Positions 1 through 9,635 of a stretch of DNA of 64,000 nucleotides are shown in pieces (positions within the stretch are counted from its first letter, which is position 1; each line of letters opens with the position of its first letter). Location: positions 930,001 to 994,000 of the forward strand of contig LATX02000001.1 in NCBI GenBank assembly GCA_001466705.2, written 5' to 3'. A program made the translations under genes and the position numbers. The stretch comes from Moniliophthora roreri. Taxonomy: Eukaryota; Basidiomycota; Agaricomycetes; Agaricales; Marasmiaceae. The notes beneath the pieces were generated by a model, which worked only from the letters and a program-made list of their open reading frames with translations, ran no database searches and had not been told where the DNA came from.

Positions 1-1476
1 TCGGAACGGTGTCCCCCAGTAGGATGTGCCTGTAAAAAACCTGAGCTATCAGCTTCGGGAGAAACATCAGCTCGAATACCTCCTGACCCAGTTCCGGTTG
101 GGTCACCCGTTTGGATCTGAGTGATTCAGCAAGGTGTATAGGTGAGAATACAAGTTACTCACCATAAACCCGGGGACCAGTCGATGAAATAGACAATTAT
201 CGTACTTTCCGTTGCGAGCCAACATCAGGAAGTTGTAGCAGGTTTTCGGAGCCTTAAGAGCTTTCAGATTATGGCCATGTCACCAAGTAGTGGCCGCACC
301 TTTTCACAGTACAGTTCCAAGTTCAAGCTACCCCCGAGACTAGTAACTACGCGGACATAAGCTCGACGTTTCCCGACATCTTTCTCCTTTCCCTTGCCCT
401 TGGGGGGATTCGATATTTCTTCGAACATTAGTTCCTCCTACCACCAGTGTCAACGTCGCTTCTACAAGCGCGAATCAAAGGCTCACCTCGTCCCAAAGTA
501 GTTTACTAGAATTGCCGCTAGCTATTTGGGGATCCACTGAGGTAGATGTCAATGAAGCACCAGGTAAACCGCTTGAGTATGGAGAGATATTCCCTAGGAG
601 CATGATAGGTAGATTTCTTAGCATAGGACCTGGAATCGGCTCACATGGAACAGGTTCCTTTGATCCAGCAGCGGTTGTAGGTGATGCCTTCGCAATGGTT
701 TTCGGAGGTTCCGGTTTTTTGACGGTACTGGAAGAGGTAGCGGTAGGATTTGGCACTGACATAGGTGTAAAGCCATGAGGATTCTGTAGAGTGATGACAT
801 CCTGCCTAGAGAAAGTTAGTCTTTTGTTGACTTCATGATATGCGTGACTCACTTTTTGAAGGGGACATCATTAACTAGGTCTTTTCCGCCTTTTATGCTT
901 TCCGCAAGAAACACATTGCCAGTCGTGGCGATGGCTACGATATGGGAATGCTCATTGAATGGTTTGAACGATATGGGGTCGTGTATCTCGCCAGATGCTT
1001 CCTTCCTGGAATAGTGCAATGTTATGAGGTCTGCGGGGGTCAACGGCTCTTTTGTGATGGGGTGAGTGTTGTCATGTTGCCTGTGAATTGCACATTACTC
1101 GATGATAAACCTGAGGAGAGGAAGGTGACACGCACTTGAGCCATGGAATGATATTGACGAGGTCAAAGACATGGCCTGTTCCATCCGCGTTTCTTGCACA
1201 GACTGGATGAGAGAAAGGTTGGAAGGACAACGCGCAACAGTCGAAAGGAGTACGAGCAGCAGCAGGCACTTGAGCTTTGCTAGTACAACACAAATCAATA
1301 CTTTCAGATTTACAAAGAAGTTTCAGACGTACGCTCTGTAACCAGAAGATGCAGAATGCGAACCAAGCAAGCCAGAATGTTCAGCATGCGTTATGTAGAG
1401 CCTGTTAAAAGTCCGTCAAAAAAAAGGAGAAAGAAGCGAGGGATTAGATTCACTTATTACTAGTGCCATGGCCCAT
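1..1476 (-). CDS. PPIL2: U-box cyclophilin, PPIL2/Cyp60 family (3' end beyond the window)
   Basis: Nuclear peptidyl-prolyl isomerase with a U-box, a family linked to the spliceosome and to ubiquitin ligation. I assembled nine exons on the minus strand: 1454-1476, 1333-1401, 1136-1279, 853-1080, 487-805, 300-437, 163-252, 80-116 and 1-29, all with GT/AG introns and matching phases. The start [18 protein letters not shown] fits the family N-terminus. The U-box follows ([17 protein letters not shown], then [18 protein letters not shown] and TTGNVF). Then comes a low-complexity linker, and the cyclophilin fold opens with [20 protein letters not shown] and [10 protein letters not shown]. The rest of the cyclophilin domain lies left of the window. 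The frame is open throughout, so this is an intact gene, although no long reading frame shows it. It is divergent from the PPR gene, 117 bases away. Identity is confident; exon edges are my reading. Confidence 0.92.
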
Positions 1477-1593
1477 ATCGAAGATTTTTTTGCGTGAAGC
1501 TAGGGAGGATGATGAGCTGGTGAAGAGTTGAACCGGCCAGAGGCAGGGAAGAGTTGAGTTCAGAGTTGGGCAGAGTTATGTAAGTAGCAGTCG
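1477..1593. promoter_or_regulatory. Shared divergent promoter of PPIL2 and PPR gene
   Basis: Only 117 bases separate the two start codons, so both genes must share this control region. I see no clear TATA box. Inferred from gene positions only. Confidence 0.5.
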
Positions 1594-3825
1594 ATGCTTT
1601 TACGCGCTCAGTCGACGGCCTCAGTCGTTCTGCTCGATTTCCTTGCTCCCAATCTCGCCAGAGCAGCAAGTACTACGAGTAATCTACCCAGACCTCGGTT
1701 TCGTAGTCGTCCTGGATTTGCCAATGCTCCCCGTCTCAATTACGATCCCACCGTCGTCGATCCAGCTACTTTAAAGTTCTCTCCCATTGACCAGGTCACA
1801 GCCAAGGGTTCACCACCGCAATGCGATGTATCCGAGCCCGAGAAGAAGGCAGATGCATTTCATGCTATTTTGCTGAGGCTCAATAAAGCAGTTGGAGACA
1901 AAGACATCCAGACCGTTCTCCAGCAATGGCAGAAGCTTGAGAGAAACGACCTTGTCCCTTTACTCTCCCCCTGGGATTTTAAACGGATATCCCAGTTCTG
2001 CGTCGCCTCATTCCTTCCACATACGAATACGGACCCTTGGGATGCAACCCAGAGGAAGATGGTCGAGCAAGTCGCCGTTAGCGCCGCGGCCTCTCATATC
2101 ACAGATGCTCTGGTCGCGGTCATGCTTCACTACATCAAATGCAATGACCCGGAAGCCGTGCTCTTCCTCTATAATCAGTGCAGAGGGATGATGGGGGATA
2201 AGGGCGTTTGGGGTGATGAACAGAATGAAGAGACTTCGGAAGTTGAAGACCTTCCATTGGGTATCGATAAACCATTATCGAACGTCATGCCCCTCGTCCC
2301 TGGACGAGTCAAAATCCTGCTCGCTGCTACAGCCGCATATGCTATCCTCAACAACTTTACTGGCGCATTAACTATGTACACGCAGAGCATAGTCCGTTTC
2401 CAGCATTACACGACAAAGGAATTTCTATCAGCCTTAGATCACGACCGGGCTCTGCAGAAAAGAATGGATACCTACGTTCGCCGTCTAGAGACGGCCAGAC
2501 TCGTGTCACGCCCTCCCTCACTCTCCACTCATGTCATAAAGTTGGGTGACACCAACAATGTCAAGCAGCTGCAAAAGCTACTTGCGTCCATTCTCGAAGG
2601 CATCACTGGGCCTGAGCCGTACATCGCTGCAGATGTCTCGTTGGTTACTCCCAGCATGCCGGTAGCCATGACAGAAGTAGGATACAACTCTTTCCTGACA
2701 GCGTTTTTCCGATGTTACAGGAAGGATTTGGCGGGGATGCTCTGGGAACAAATTCCAAAACTGGGACTTACACATCGTGTCTCGATGTGGACGACGCTGA
2801 TAGACGCATCCGCGAAGACCGGTTCATTCTCGGATGCCCTCGGTACCTGGGACATGATGCTCTCATCGGGGACAGAACCAGAGGCGCTCTCTCATAGGGC
2901 GCTGATTGCGGCGTTGTTCAATGGAAGACGGCCGCGCCTGGCCATGGAACAGTTCGCTCGATTCCAGCACGAGACAGTTGAGAAATCGTTCTCTTCTGAG
3001 CAAATTCTCGTGGTGTACAACACCGTCATTACGGGTTTATTGCACAATGAGCGCATCGGTGATGCTCTCAGGTTCCTGCAAGGGATGGAAGGAGGCGAAC
3101 CCAAACCTGACGTTGTATCGTACAATGCCTTTCTGGCAGACTATGCTCGAAAGAATGATCTCCATGGCATTAGCGATATTATCGACAAAATGGCAGCTAG
3201 CGGCACATCAGGCGATGTCTACACATTCTCCACTGTTCTTTCTGCTTTATTAAAAATGGGTCGAGACGATGCGACAGAGTTGGTGTTGAGTATGATGGAA
3301 CAACAGGGTATTTCACCAAACGTTGCAACCTTCACTGCCATTATAGACTGGCAGTTGAAGGAGAGGGACGAGAGGAATCTTAGGGGGGCGTTGAAGTTGT
3401 TGACACGGATGGAATCAAACCCCAAACTGCAGCCAAACGAGGTGACGTATACTGCAATCTTGGCGGGAGTACATCGTGGTACTTGGCTTCCAGATGCGAA
3501 AGCGGAACAGGTTACCGATTACATCTTGCAGAGAATGGAGCAGCGAGACGTAAAGCTCGGACCTCGTGGGCATACCATATTGATTCGAGGATGGTTGAAT
3601 CGAGATGCTGTTCAGAAGGCTCTGGCTCAATATCGAGAGATGCGAAGTAAAGGCTCCGTGTTGATTCAAACATGGCATGTTCTACTGTCTGGACTTATTA
3701 CTCGAGGGGAGTGGGAGCTTGCAGATGAGGTGGTTAGGGATATACGGATGGATTTGGGGTACCCGAATGGACAGTTATTAGAGCTAGTGAAGCAGGTCCG
3801 TCAACGGAAGAGAGGAAAACGATGA
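1594..3825 (+). CDS. Pentatricopeptide repeat (PPR) protein, probably mitochondrial
   Basis: Single-exon gene of 743 residues. The N-terminus (MLLRAQSTASVVLLDFLAPN, followed by a stretch rich in Arg and Ser/Thr without acidic residues) looks like a mitochondrial presequence. Repeats with the PPR pattern are seen from about residue 390 on: VSMWTTLIDASAKTGSFSDA, VSYNAFLADYARKNDL, VYTFSTVLSALLKMGRDDA, VATFTAIIDWQLKERD and VTYTAILAGVHRG, each about 35 residues apart. PPR proteins bind organelle RNA and act in its processing, stability or translation; the target here cannot be told. The C-terminus is basic (RQRKRGKR). The start is the first ATG in frame and sits 117 bases from PPIL2. Family confident, exact role unknown. 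Confidence 0.88.
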   Translation: MLLRAQSTASVVLLDFLAPNLARAASTTSNLPRPRFRSRPGFANAPRLNYDPTVVDPATLKFSPIDQVTAKGSPPQCDVSEPEKKADAFHAILLRLNKAVGDKDIQTVLQQWQKLERNDLVPLLSPWDFKRISQFCVASFLPHTNTDPWDATQRKMVEQVAVSAAASHITDALVAVMLHYIKCNDPEAVLFLYNQCRGMMGDKGVWGDEQNEETSEVEDLPLGIDKPLSNVMPLVPGRVKILLAATAAYAILNNFTGALTMYTQSIVRFQHYTTKEFLSALDHDRALQKRMDTYVRRLETARLVSRPPSLSTHVIKLGDTNNVKQLQKLLASILEGITGPEPYIAADVSLVTPSMPVAMTEVGYNSFLTAFFRCYRKDLAGMLWEQIPKLGLTHRVSMWTTLIDASAKTGSFSDALGTWDMMLSSGTEPEALSHRALIAALFNGRRPRLAMEQFARFQHETVEKSFSSEQILVVYNTVITGLLHNERIGDALRFLQGMEGGEPKPDVVSYNAFLADYARKNDLHGISDIIDKMAASGTSGDVYTFSTVLSALLKMGRDDATELVLSMMEQQGISPNVATFTAIIDWQLKERDERNLRGALKLLTRMESNPKLQPNEVTYTAILAGVHRGTWLPDAKAEQVTDYILQRMEQRDVKLGPRGHTILIRGWLNRDAVQKALAQYREMRSKGSVLIQTWHVLLSGLITRGEWELADEVVRDIRMDLGYPNGQLLELVKQVRQRKRGKR

Positions 3826-3898
3826 GAGTGTGCTTGCAAATGCTTGTGTTGATGCACCTACATTACTTTGTCCGTAGTAAATGGATTATTGCTTACAG

Positions 3899-4182
3899 TC
3901 ACTTGTCGAAAATAAAGAATTTTCCAAGACCCAAACGAAGGTACCGTGCATAGGCTAAACGAATGATGATCAGAAGCGGATGGATAGGAGATTAAAAGTG
4001 GACGACTGACCCCAATAGCTCCAACGCCTTCCAAGCCATTTCCCGACCAAGGGAAGAAGAACCGCGGAGACAAGATGCTGCAGCTGACGGATGCTCTCTT
4101 CCCACTCCTCTTGCGCAAGCTGATACTCCTCATCAGAGTCATAAGAGCTAGCTTCGCTCTCGTCGATGTCGGATACGGGCAT
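3899..4182 (-). CDS. MIM2: Mim2-like mitochondrial outer-membrane import protein
   Basis: Short gene of two exons, 4011-4182 and 3899-3954, coding for 75 residues. The first part is acidic (MPVSDIDESEASSYDSDEEY). A conserved-looking core follows, EEWEESIRQLQHL, then a hydrophobic helix VSAVLLPLVGKWLGRRWSYW, and after the intron YARYLRLGLGKFF. An acidic N-terminus, one membrane helix and an aromatic/basic tail fit Mim2, partner of Mim1 in the MIM complex that inserts alpha-helical proteins into the mitochondrial outer membrane. The intron (GTCAGT...TTTAG) is needed to reach the conserved tail; without it the frame ends in unrelated residues. The gene is convergent with the PPR gene. Family assignment is from memory of fungal Mim2 sequences and should be tested by profile search. 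Confidence 0.75.
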
Positions 4183-4743
4183 AGTGGTGGACCGTTGCTG
4201 AGGAGGACACTGATTTGTTCACCGAACATGCGGCACGGCGCTCAGCCGATCTAATTACGGCAATGTCGCCCTCCACCACCGGCAGAAAGCCTGGCTTCAG
4301 TATACTACATTCACCATGTAGTAGTTATAATATCATTCATAGTAGTAAGAATAACATTTCCAACATCTTGCTGCGTTGCAGACGCTGTATGCTTTGCCAG
4401 AGGATCCGAAGGCAGCCCCACTCCAAAGTGCCGGCCCGAAGTTTTGTCTCACGTGCCAATTTCGGCTATGTCCTTGATATTTTCGCCAAGGTTCCACCCA
4501 GCTGCTTTAACTTGAACTTGCACGTCACTACATCTCCCTCACTGCTCTGTGGGTGGTCCTTAGACTGGTGATAGTCCTATCATACGAAGCCGCTCGAGTA
4601 AAGGTGTGTATACATGCTAGTCCCTGCGTATACTGCGCACTTCATTTCCTAGCTTACTTTGTTCAGCCCTCATACCCTACGTGTGCCCTAAACGACTTTC
4701 CACTATCGTTCTCAATTGACGATCTGGCGTTCCCTTTTCATCC
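4183..4743. promoter_or_regulatory. Intergenic region between Mim2 and the sugar transporter
   Basis: 561 bases between two divergent genes. It must hold both promoters. Reading frames here are short and lack coding character. I see no sharp motif. Confidence 0.4.
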
Positions 4744-7272
4744 ATGACAAACCCTAGCCGTGGCCGCCTCGTTGGCCAACCTCTGCTCTATGCAATATCA
4801 GTCTTTGCGAGTCTTGGAGTTTTCTTGTTCGGATATGATCAAGGGTAAGTCGAATTAGCCTTGTTGTGATTCTTGTAGTTACCCAGTCATACAGAGTCAT
4901 GAGCGGGATTATCACTGGTCCCCATTTCCGCAACTACTTCAATAAACCCACAGCGCTCGAATTAGGGACCATGGTAGCCGTGCTAGAAGTCGGAGCTTTC
5001 AGTAAACCCATTCTTCTCTGATGTATGTAACTGCCACTGATGTCGTCCAAATCCAGTAACTTCTGTCGCTGCAGGGCGGATCGGAGACATCGTCGGCCGT
5101 AAGGGCACACTCTTTGTTGGTGCAATCGTCTTTACAGTGGGAGGCGCTGTCCAGACTTTTACCAATGGATTTTGGATCATGATTGTGGGGAGAGTCATTA
5201 GTGGTTTCGGGGTCGGTCTCCTCTCGTGCGTCGCGTCGTCGCGTGCTTTCCGCTTCCCCACTCATGCCCCGTCCTCTTAGCACCATTGTTCCTATATACC
5301 AGAGCGAGATATCTCCGCCGGATCACGTTCGTACTCTCAGTCACTTTCGGTCTATAGTTAACACATGGTTTATAGCGAGGCGCTCTAGCTGCCATGGAGT
5401 TTACCGGAAATATTATTGGATATGCGTCTTCAGTGGTAATTCTCGTCTCTTCCCGTGATACAAATCAGCAGTAATGCTCTCCAATGCAGTGGGTTGACTA
5501 TTTCTGCTCATACATTGAGTCCGATTGGTCATGGAGGTTACCCCTCTTCATCCAATGTGTTATTGGAGCCATCTTGGCCGGAGGCTCTCTAGTGATGCCG
5601 GAAAGTCCGCGGTATGATGTCTTCATTGCATGGAGCCTTGCTTGCCATTGACATGTTCCGTTTTAGATGGCTGATTGATACTGACAAAGATGAAGCTGGA
5701 AAGAAGGTTTTGGTAGATTTGCACGGCGGGGATCCGGAGGACTTGAACGCTCTTGCCGAATTCCAAGAGATCAAGGATAGAGTCTTAGAAGAGGTGAGCG
5801 GCAGTGTCAAGGCCTTTTGGTGTGTGCTCAACCGGTGTAGCGGGCCACTGGAGAAGCTCGTTCATATGCGGTTATGTGGAAGAAATACAAACGTCGCGTT
5901 TTGCTTGCTATGTCATCTCAAGCATTTGCTCAACTTGTGAGTGTCCACAACGATACCTATATGCTGGTTGTCTTACCCTCCTTTTTAGAATGGAATCAAT
6001 GGTAAGGTCACCGGTGTGCGTATAAGAAGGGCTCACTAACGATTTTCGCTCTCAAGTAATTTCATACTATGCTCGTGAGTCTCGTTCCCTGAAAAGTACA
6101 TTGACGGCTGATAACAGCGTGTACAGCACGAGTATTTGAAGGTATATGTTATTGATATTGTGGAGACCGAGTTCTCACCAATATTTGTACAGAGGCTGGT
6201 TGGATTGGCCGTGACGCTATCCTCATGACCGGTATCAATGCTATCATTTACGTCCTTAGTACATTACCACCGTGAGTACCTGGAGTCGTACCGTTTGACT
6301 CCGATGTCACCAACTTTCTCTAGGTGGTACCTCGTTGACCGCTGGGGTCGTCGTCCTATTCTGCTCTCAGGCGCCGTCATCGTGCGTTGACGTCAAGTGT
6401 TCACCCAAGTTGTTGATTTCATCATACTCATTATTCTAGATGGCAATCTCCCTTGGTGCTACTGGTTGGTGGATGTACATCGATGTCCCCCGTACACCAA
6501 AGGCTGTGGTTATCTGCGTCATAATCTATAACGCTGCGTTTGGATACAGGTAAGGATCTTTTAGCTAGACGGCTTAATGAACTCACGCCCAGTGTAGCTG
6601 GGGACCTATCCCCTGGTTGTACCCCCCGGAGGTCCGTGTTTTGTCGTAGAATTGTCACCGATGTACTCATGGCGGACCTAGATTATGCCTCTAACTATCC
6701 GCGCAAAAGGTGTATCGTTGTCTACGAGCACAAACTGGGCATTCAATTTCCTCGTTGGTGAAGCCACTCCTGTCTTGCAGGAATACATTGAATGGCGACT
6801 GTATCCGATGCATGGATTCTTCTGTGTCTGTAGTTTCATTCTGGGTAAGTCGTTATCATCTAATCCCAGATCGGATAACTAACTCTGCCCTTCAGTCTAC
6901 TTCCGTAAGTCCACCTGCACGTGTTGGGTTCTCAGTACTTCACCCCATCTTCGCTTTAGTCTACCCGGAGACCAAGGGAGTTCCTTTGGAAGAAATGGAT
7001 GCCGTATTTGGCGAAGGTGACTTTCTATTCCAATTGCGTGGTAGAACACCACTTATCAAGCCACATCGACAGATGCAAGGGAGGAAGCAGAAGACAACGC
7101 CTCCACTATCGCAGAAATTACGGAGCGAACATCGCTCCTTTCAGATTCATCACACCCTAGCCGCCACCAAGTTATTAACCATGCCCGAAGGCGTCACATG
7201 AATAAGGGTTGGTTTAGTCGAATGCTCAAGGGTGGTGACGAAGGAACTTCTTATCCGCCGGTCTCTACCTAA
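4744..7272 (+). CDS. MFS sugar transporter (hexose/quinate permease type)
   Basis: Plasma-membrane sugar porter of the major facilitator superfamily, built from about 15 short exons. It starts MTNPSRGRLVGQPLLYAISV and shows the family marks in order: LFGYDQGVMSGI in helix 1, AAGRIGDIVGRKG between helices 2 and 3, GRVISGFGVGLLS, PIYQSEISPP, PESPRW at the central loop, NGINVISYYAP, DRWGRRPIL, WGPIPWLYPPE, RAKGVSLSTSTNWAFNF, and PETKGVPLEEMDAVFGE at the end. A last intron after FGE leads to a polar tail ending YPPVST and a TAA at 7270-7272; reading straight through would give a different tail ending at 7201. The substrate cannot be fixed from sequence; monosaccharide or polyol is likely. Exon phases match throughout, so the gene looks functional. 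Confidence 0.9.
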
Positions 7273-7612
7273 GTAGATTTTCTCACTAACTATAAACCTA
7301 TCGTCTTCGTGACATGAAACTGCTGCGGATTCCAACGTCTTGTCGGAGCTTACTCGCTACGGCCTACTCGCCTCCTGCGCAGCCGGAGCCTTTCACGATT
7401 GGATATTCCGCGGCGTGGTCGACAGCTTCCTTAATGATCTTGTACATGAATTTTCCATGAATGAAATGTCTTTCTTGAATACCTGTAGTTGAGGAGTTCG
7501 TCAACGAAGCATATCCATTTATGGAAAAAAAAAAAAAAAAGGCTTGAAACGTTACATTCAGGCGGTCCTGCCAATTTTGACGCTTGCGTTGTGGGTACTG
7601 GCACGTGGTTAC
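7273..7612. other. Intergenic region with poly-A run
   Basis: 340 bases between the transporter stop and the helicase start, with a run of 17 or so A at about 7524-7540. Holds the helicase promoter by position; no other signal seen. Confidence 0.4.
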
Positions 7613-9409
7613 ATGAAAACTTTCTCTGCAACGGCCATTTTTGAAATTCGCAACCTCTCAACATGGTTGAAATTCAGGAATGCTCGATGCATGAGCCGCA
7701 TGGCTGAGGCTCTGGCAGCCGTGCATATGCCCGAAATACGGCCTGTGCCAGCACCGCCTACCTTCGAATCACTGGGTCTACGCGCAAGCCTCGTGTCAGC
7801 AATCCATGCTGCTTTCCCAAATGTCCAACACCCCACGCCAACTCAAGCAAAGCTAATTCCTGCCATACTCCGGAATAAAGACGTTGTATTACAAGACGAG
7901 GCTGGAAGCGGAAAGTATGTCGTTAGTCATCCATCTGTCTGAGTGACTCTGACAATTGTTGAAAGAACCTTCGGACTCGTGCTTGCCTCGTTGAACAAGC
8001 CAAGGTTGAAGTACAGCAACTCAGAAAAACCATCTATCACCTCTATCTTCCTTGTGCCGCATCGAGACCTGGCCCACCAGATCCAGTGGTGGATTCAGAG
8101 GATCACAGAATCTTCGGGGCGTAACCCCCCTTCACTGGATACTGTCGTTCAAGTTCTTTTGCGTGATGACAATGCACATCTAGGGCCAGGCCTTCAGCTG
8201 CTGCAGGAGCGTCCGCCACACATTCTCGTGGCCACGCCAGCAGGCTTTCATGAGGCCTTGGAGAAGCAGGGAGACCTCATCGACTTCAACCTTCTTTCAA
8301 CTATAATTATCGACGAGATCGACTACTTAGTCGAAACCGTTCCAAAGACGAGCCCGAAATTGGCGCAAAGGCTCCATAAGAAGATAGAAAAGCATCCTGG
8401 CATTACACGGGAGATATTACACACTGTCTACGGCCATCGAGGGCGACTTACATCCGAAAATCGGGAGGAGCTAGTGAACGAGCCTATCCGTGCTCCTCAG
8501 CTCGTGGTATCCAGTGCCACGCTTCGAAACCATTTGAAGGATTACCTTTGGAAAGAGAGCGGCATTATTAAACTTGGTGTTGATGCTGTTACCGTGCGCG
8601 GGAATGCAGTGCACTTGCATGCCAAGGAGAAGATGGCTTCTACGGCATTGCATAGAGATATATCCCATCACGTTTTGGTCGTGTCCAACAACAGGATACA
8701 GAATATTTCTGGTGCAGTTGAGGCTGAGGATGAAGGAAGGGTTGTCTCTGTCTCTGCTCAGAATGACGAAGAGGGAGATGTCATTCTGGATAAGTCTGAT
8801 GCGGAACTTGAGAGGGAACAAGGTGAGGATCTCAATTCTTATTCGCATTCAAGCATTCATTTGGACACTATAGTATATTCGATGTCCCCTTCTCCCATAA
8901 ACCAGGACGCGTTGGAAGCCATCGCAGCTGCATTTGCGCTGTATGTTCCTTCTATTGCGCTTCTGATTGTACCGAGCACCACTTCCGTCTACCGAGCCGT
9001 ATACGACTTGCGTTCTCTTGGTGTCAACGCCTTCAATGTTGACATGTTGCAAGACCGAAATGGCCGGATGCACCTGCTAAGCGGCGGTGCCGAGAAAGTT
9101 CGAGCAAATCCAACACTTCTTGTGACTACCAATGCGGCGGTCAGAGGGCTTGATTTACCGGCCCTGCAACATGTCTTCATCTTGGGTGTGCAGAATCTTG
9201 ATGGTGAATCCGTCACAAGCCGAACATTGGACGCTTACATCCATAGTGCAGGGCGAGTTGGGAGATTTGGGAAAAGGGGGCAGGTAATCTCGGTAATTGA
9301 GGACGACAGCAGGCCAAACTCCGGCAAGGAAGGTACCTCCGTGAAGGCGATAAGGGCGATCCTACAAAGGCTTGGAATCAAACCGTTGATGTTGAAACAA
9401 TTTGAATAA
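7613..9409 (+). CDS. DEAD-box-type RNA helicase, mitochondrial Mrh4-like
   Basis: ATP-dependent RNA helicase of superfamily 2, 581 residues from two exons (7613-7914 and 7966-9409). Motifs in order: Q-motif region PTFESLGLRASL with HPTPTQAKLIP, motif I EAGSGKT (split by the intron), Ia-like VPHRDLAHQ, motif II DEID in place of DEAD, motif III SAT (VVSSATLRNHL), motif V TTNAAVRGLDLP and motif VI HSAGRVGRFGKRG. The deviant motifs and the N-terminus, with few acidic residues, suit the mitochondrial Mrh4 group, which serves large-ribosomal-subunit assembly; this is inference. Upstream in-frame codons before 7613 include no ATG, so 7613 is the first possible start. An alternative start is the ATG of MSRMAEALAAVH. 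Family certain, subgroup likely. Confidence 0.82.
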
Positions 9410-9635
9410 CCCTAGCACAATCCAAGGTGGAAATTTGCTGAGATATTGTAGTAATAAACATACTTTCTTTACGTTCCAATGTGTGAGACGTGATGACTGC
9501 TAAGGTAACGATGGACATGCTGCTCGCTAAAGAAACCACGGGGAAGGTTGGCCTCCTTCACACGGTTATCTCCAATTGAAAGTATTACACTTGTGTAATC
9601 AAATTCTTACTTACGCCTCTTGTCCACCAACCACC

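Noticed and set aside
475..852. Stand-alone 125-residue minus-strand frame
   Set aside because: It is exon 5 of the PPIL2 gene read through both introns; spliced, it joins the U-box to the cyclophilin domain.
5183..5458. 91-residue plus-strand frame
   Set aside because: It runs through two introns of the sugar transporter; spliced exons carry the conserved motifs.
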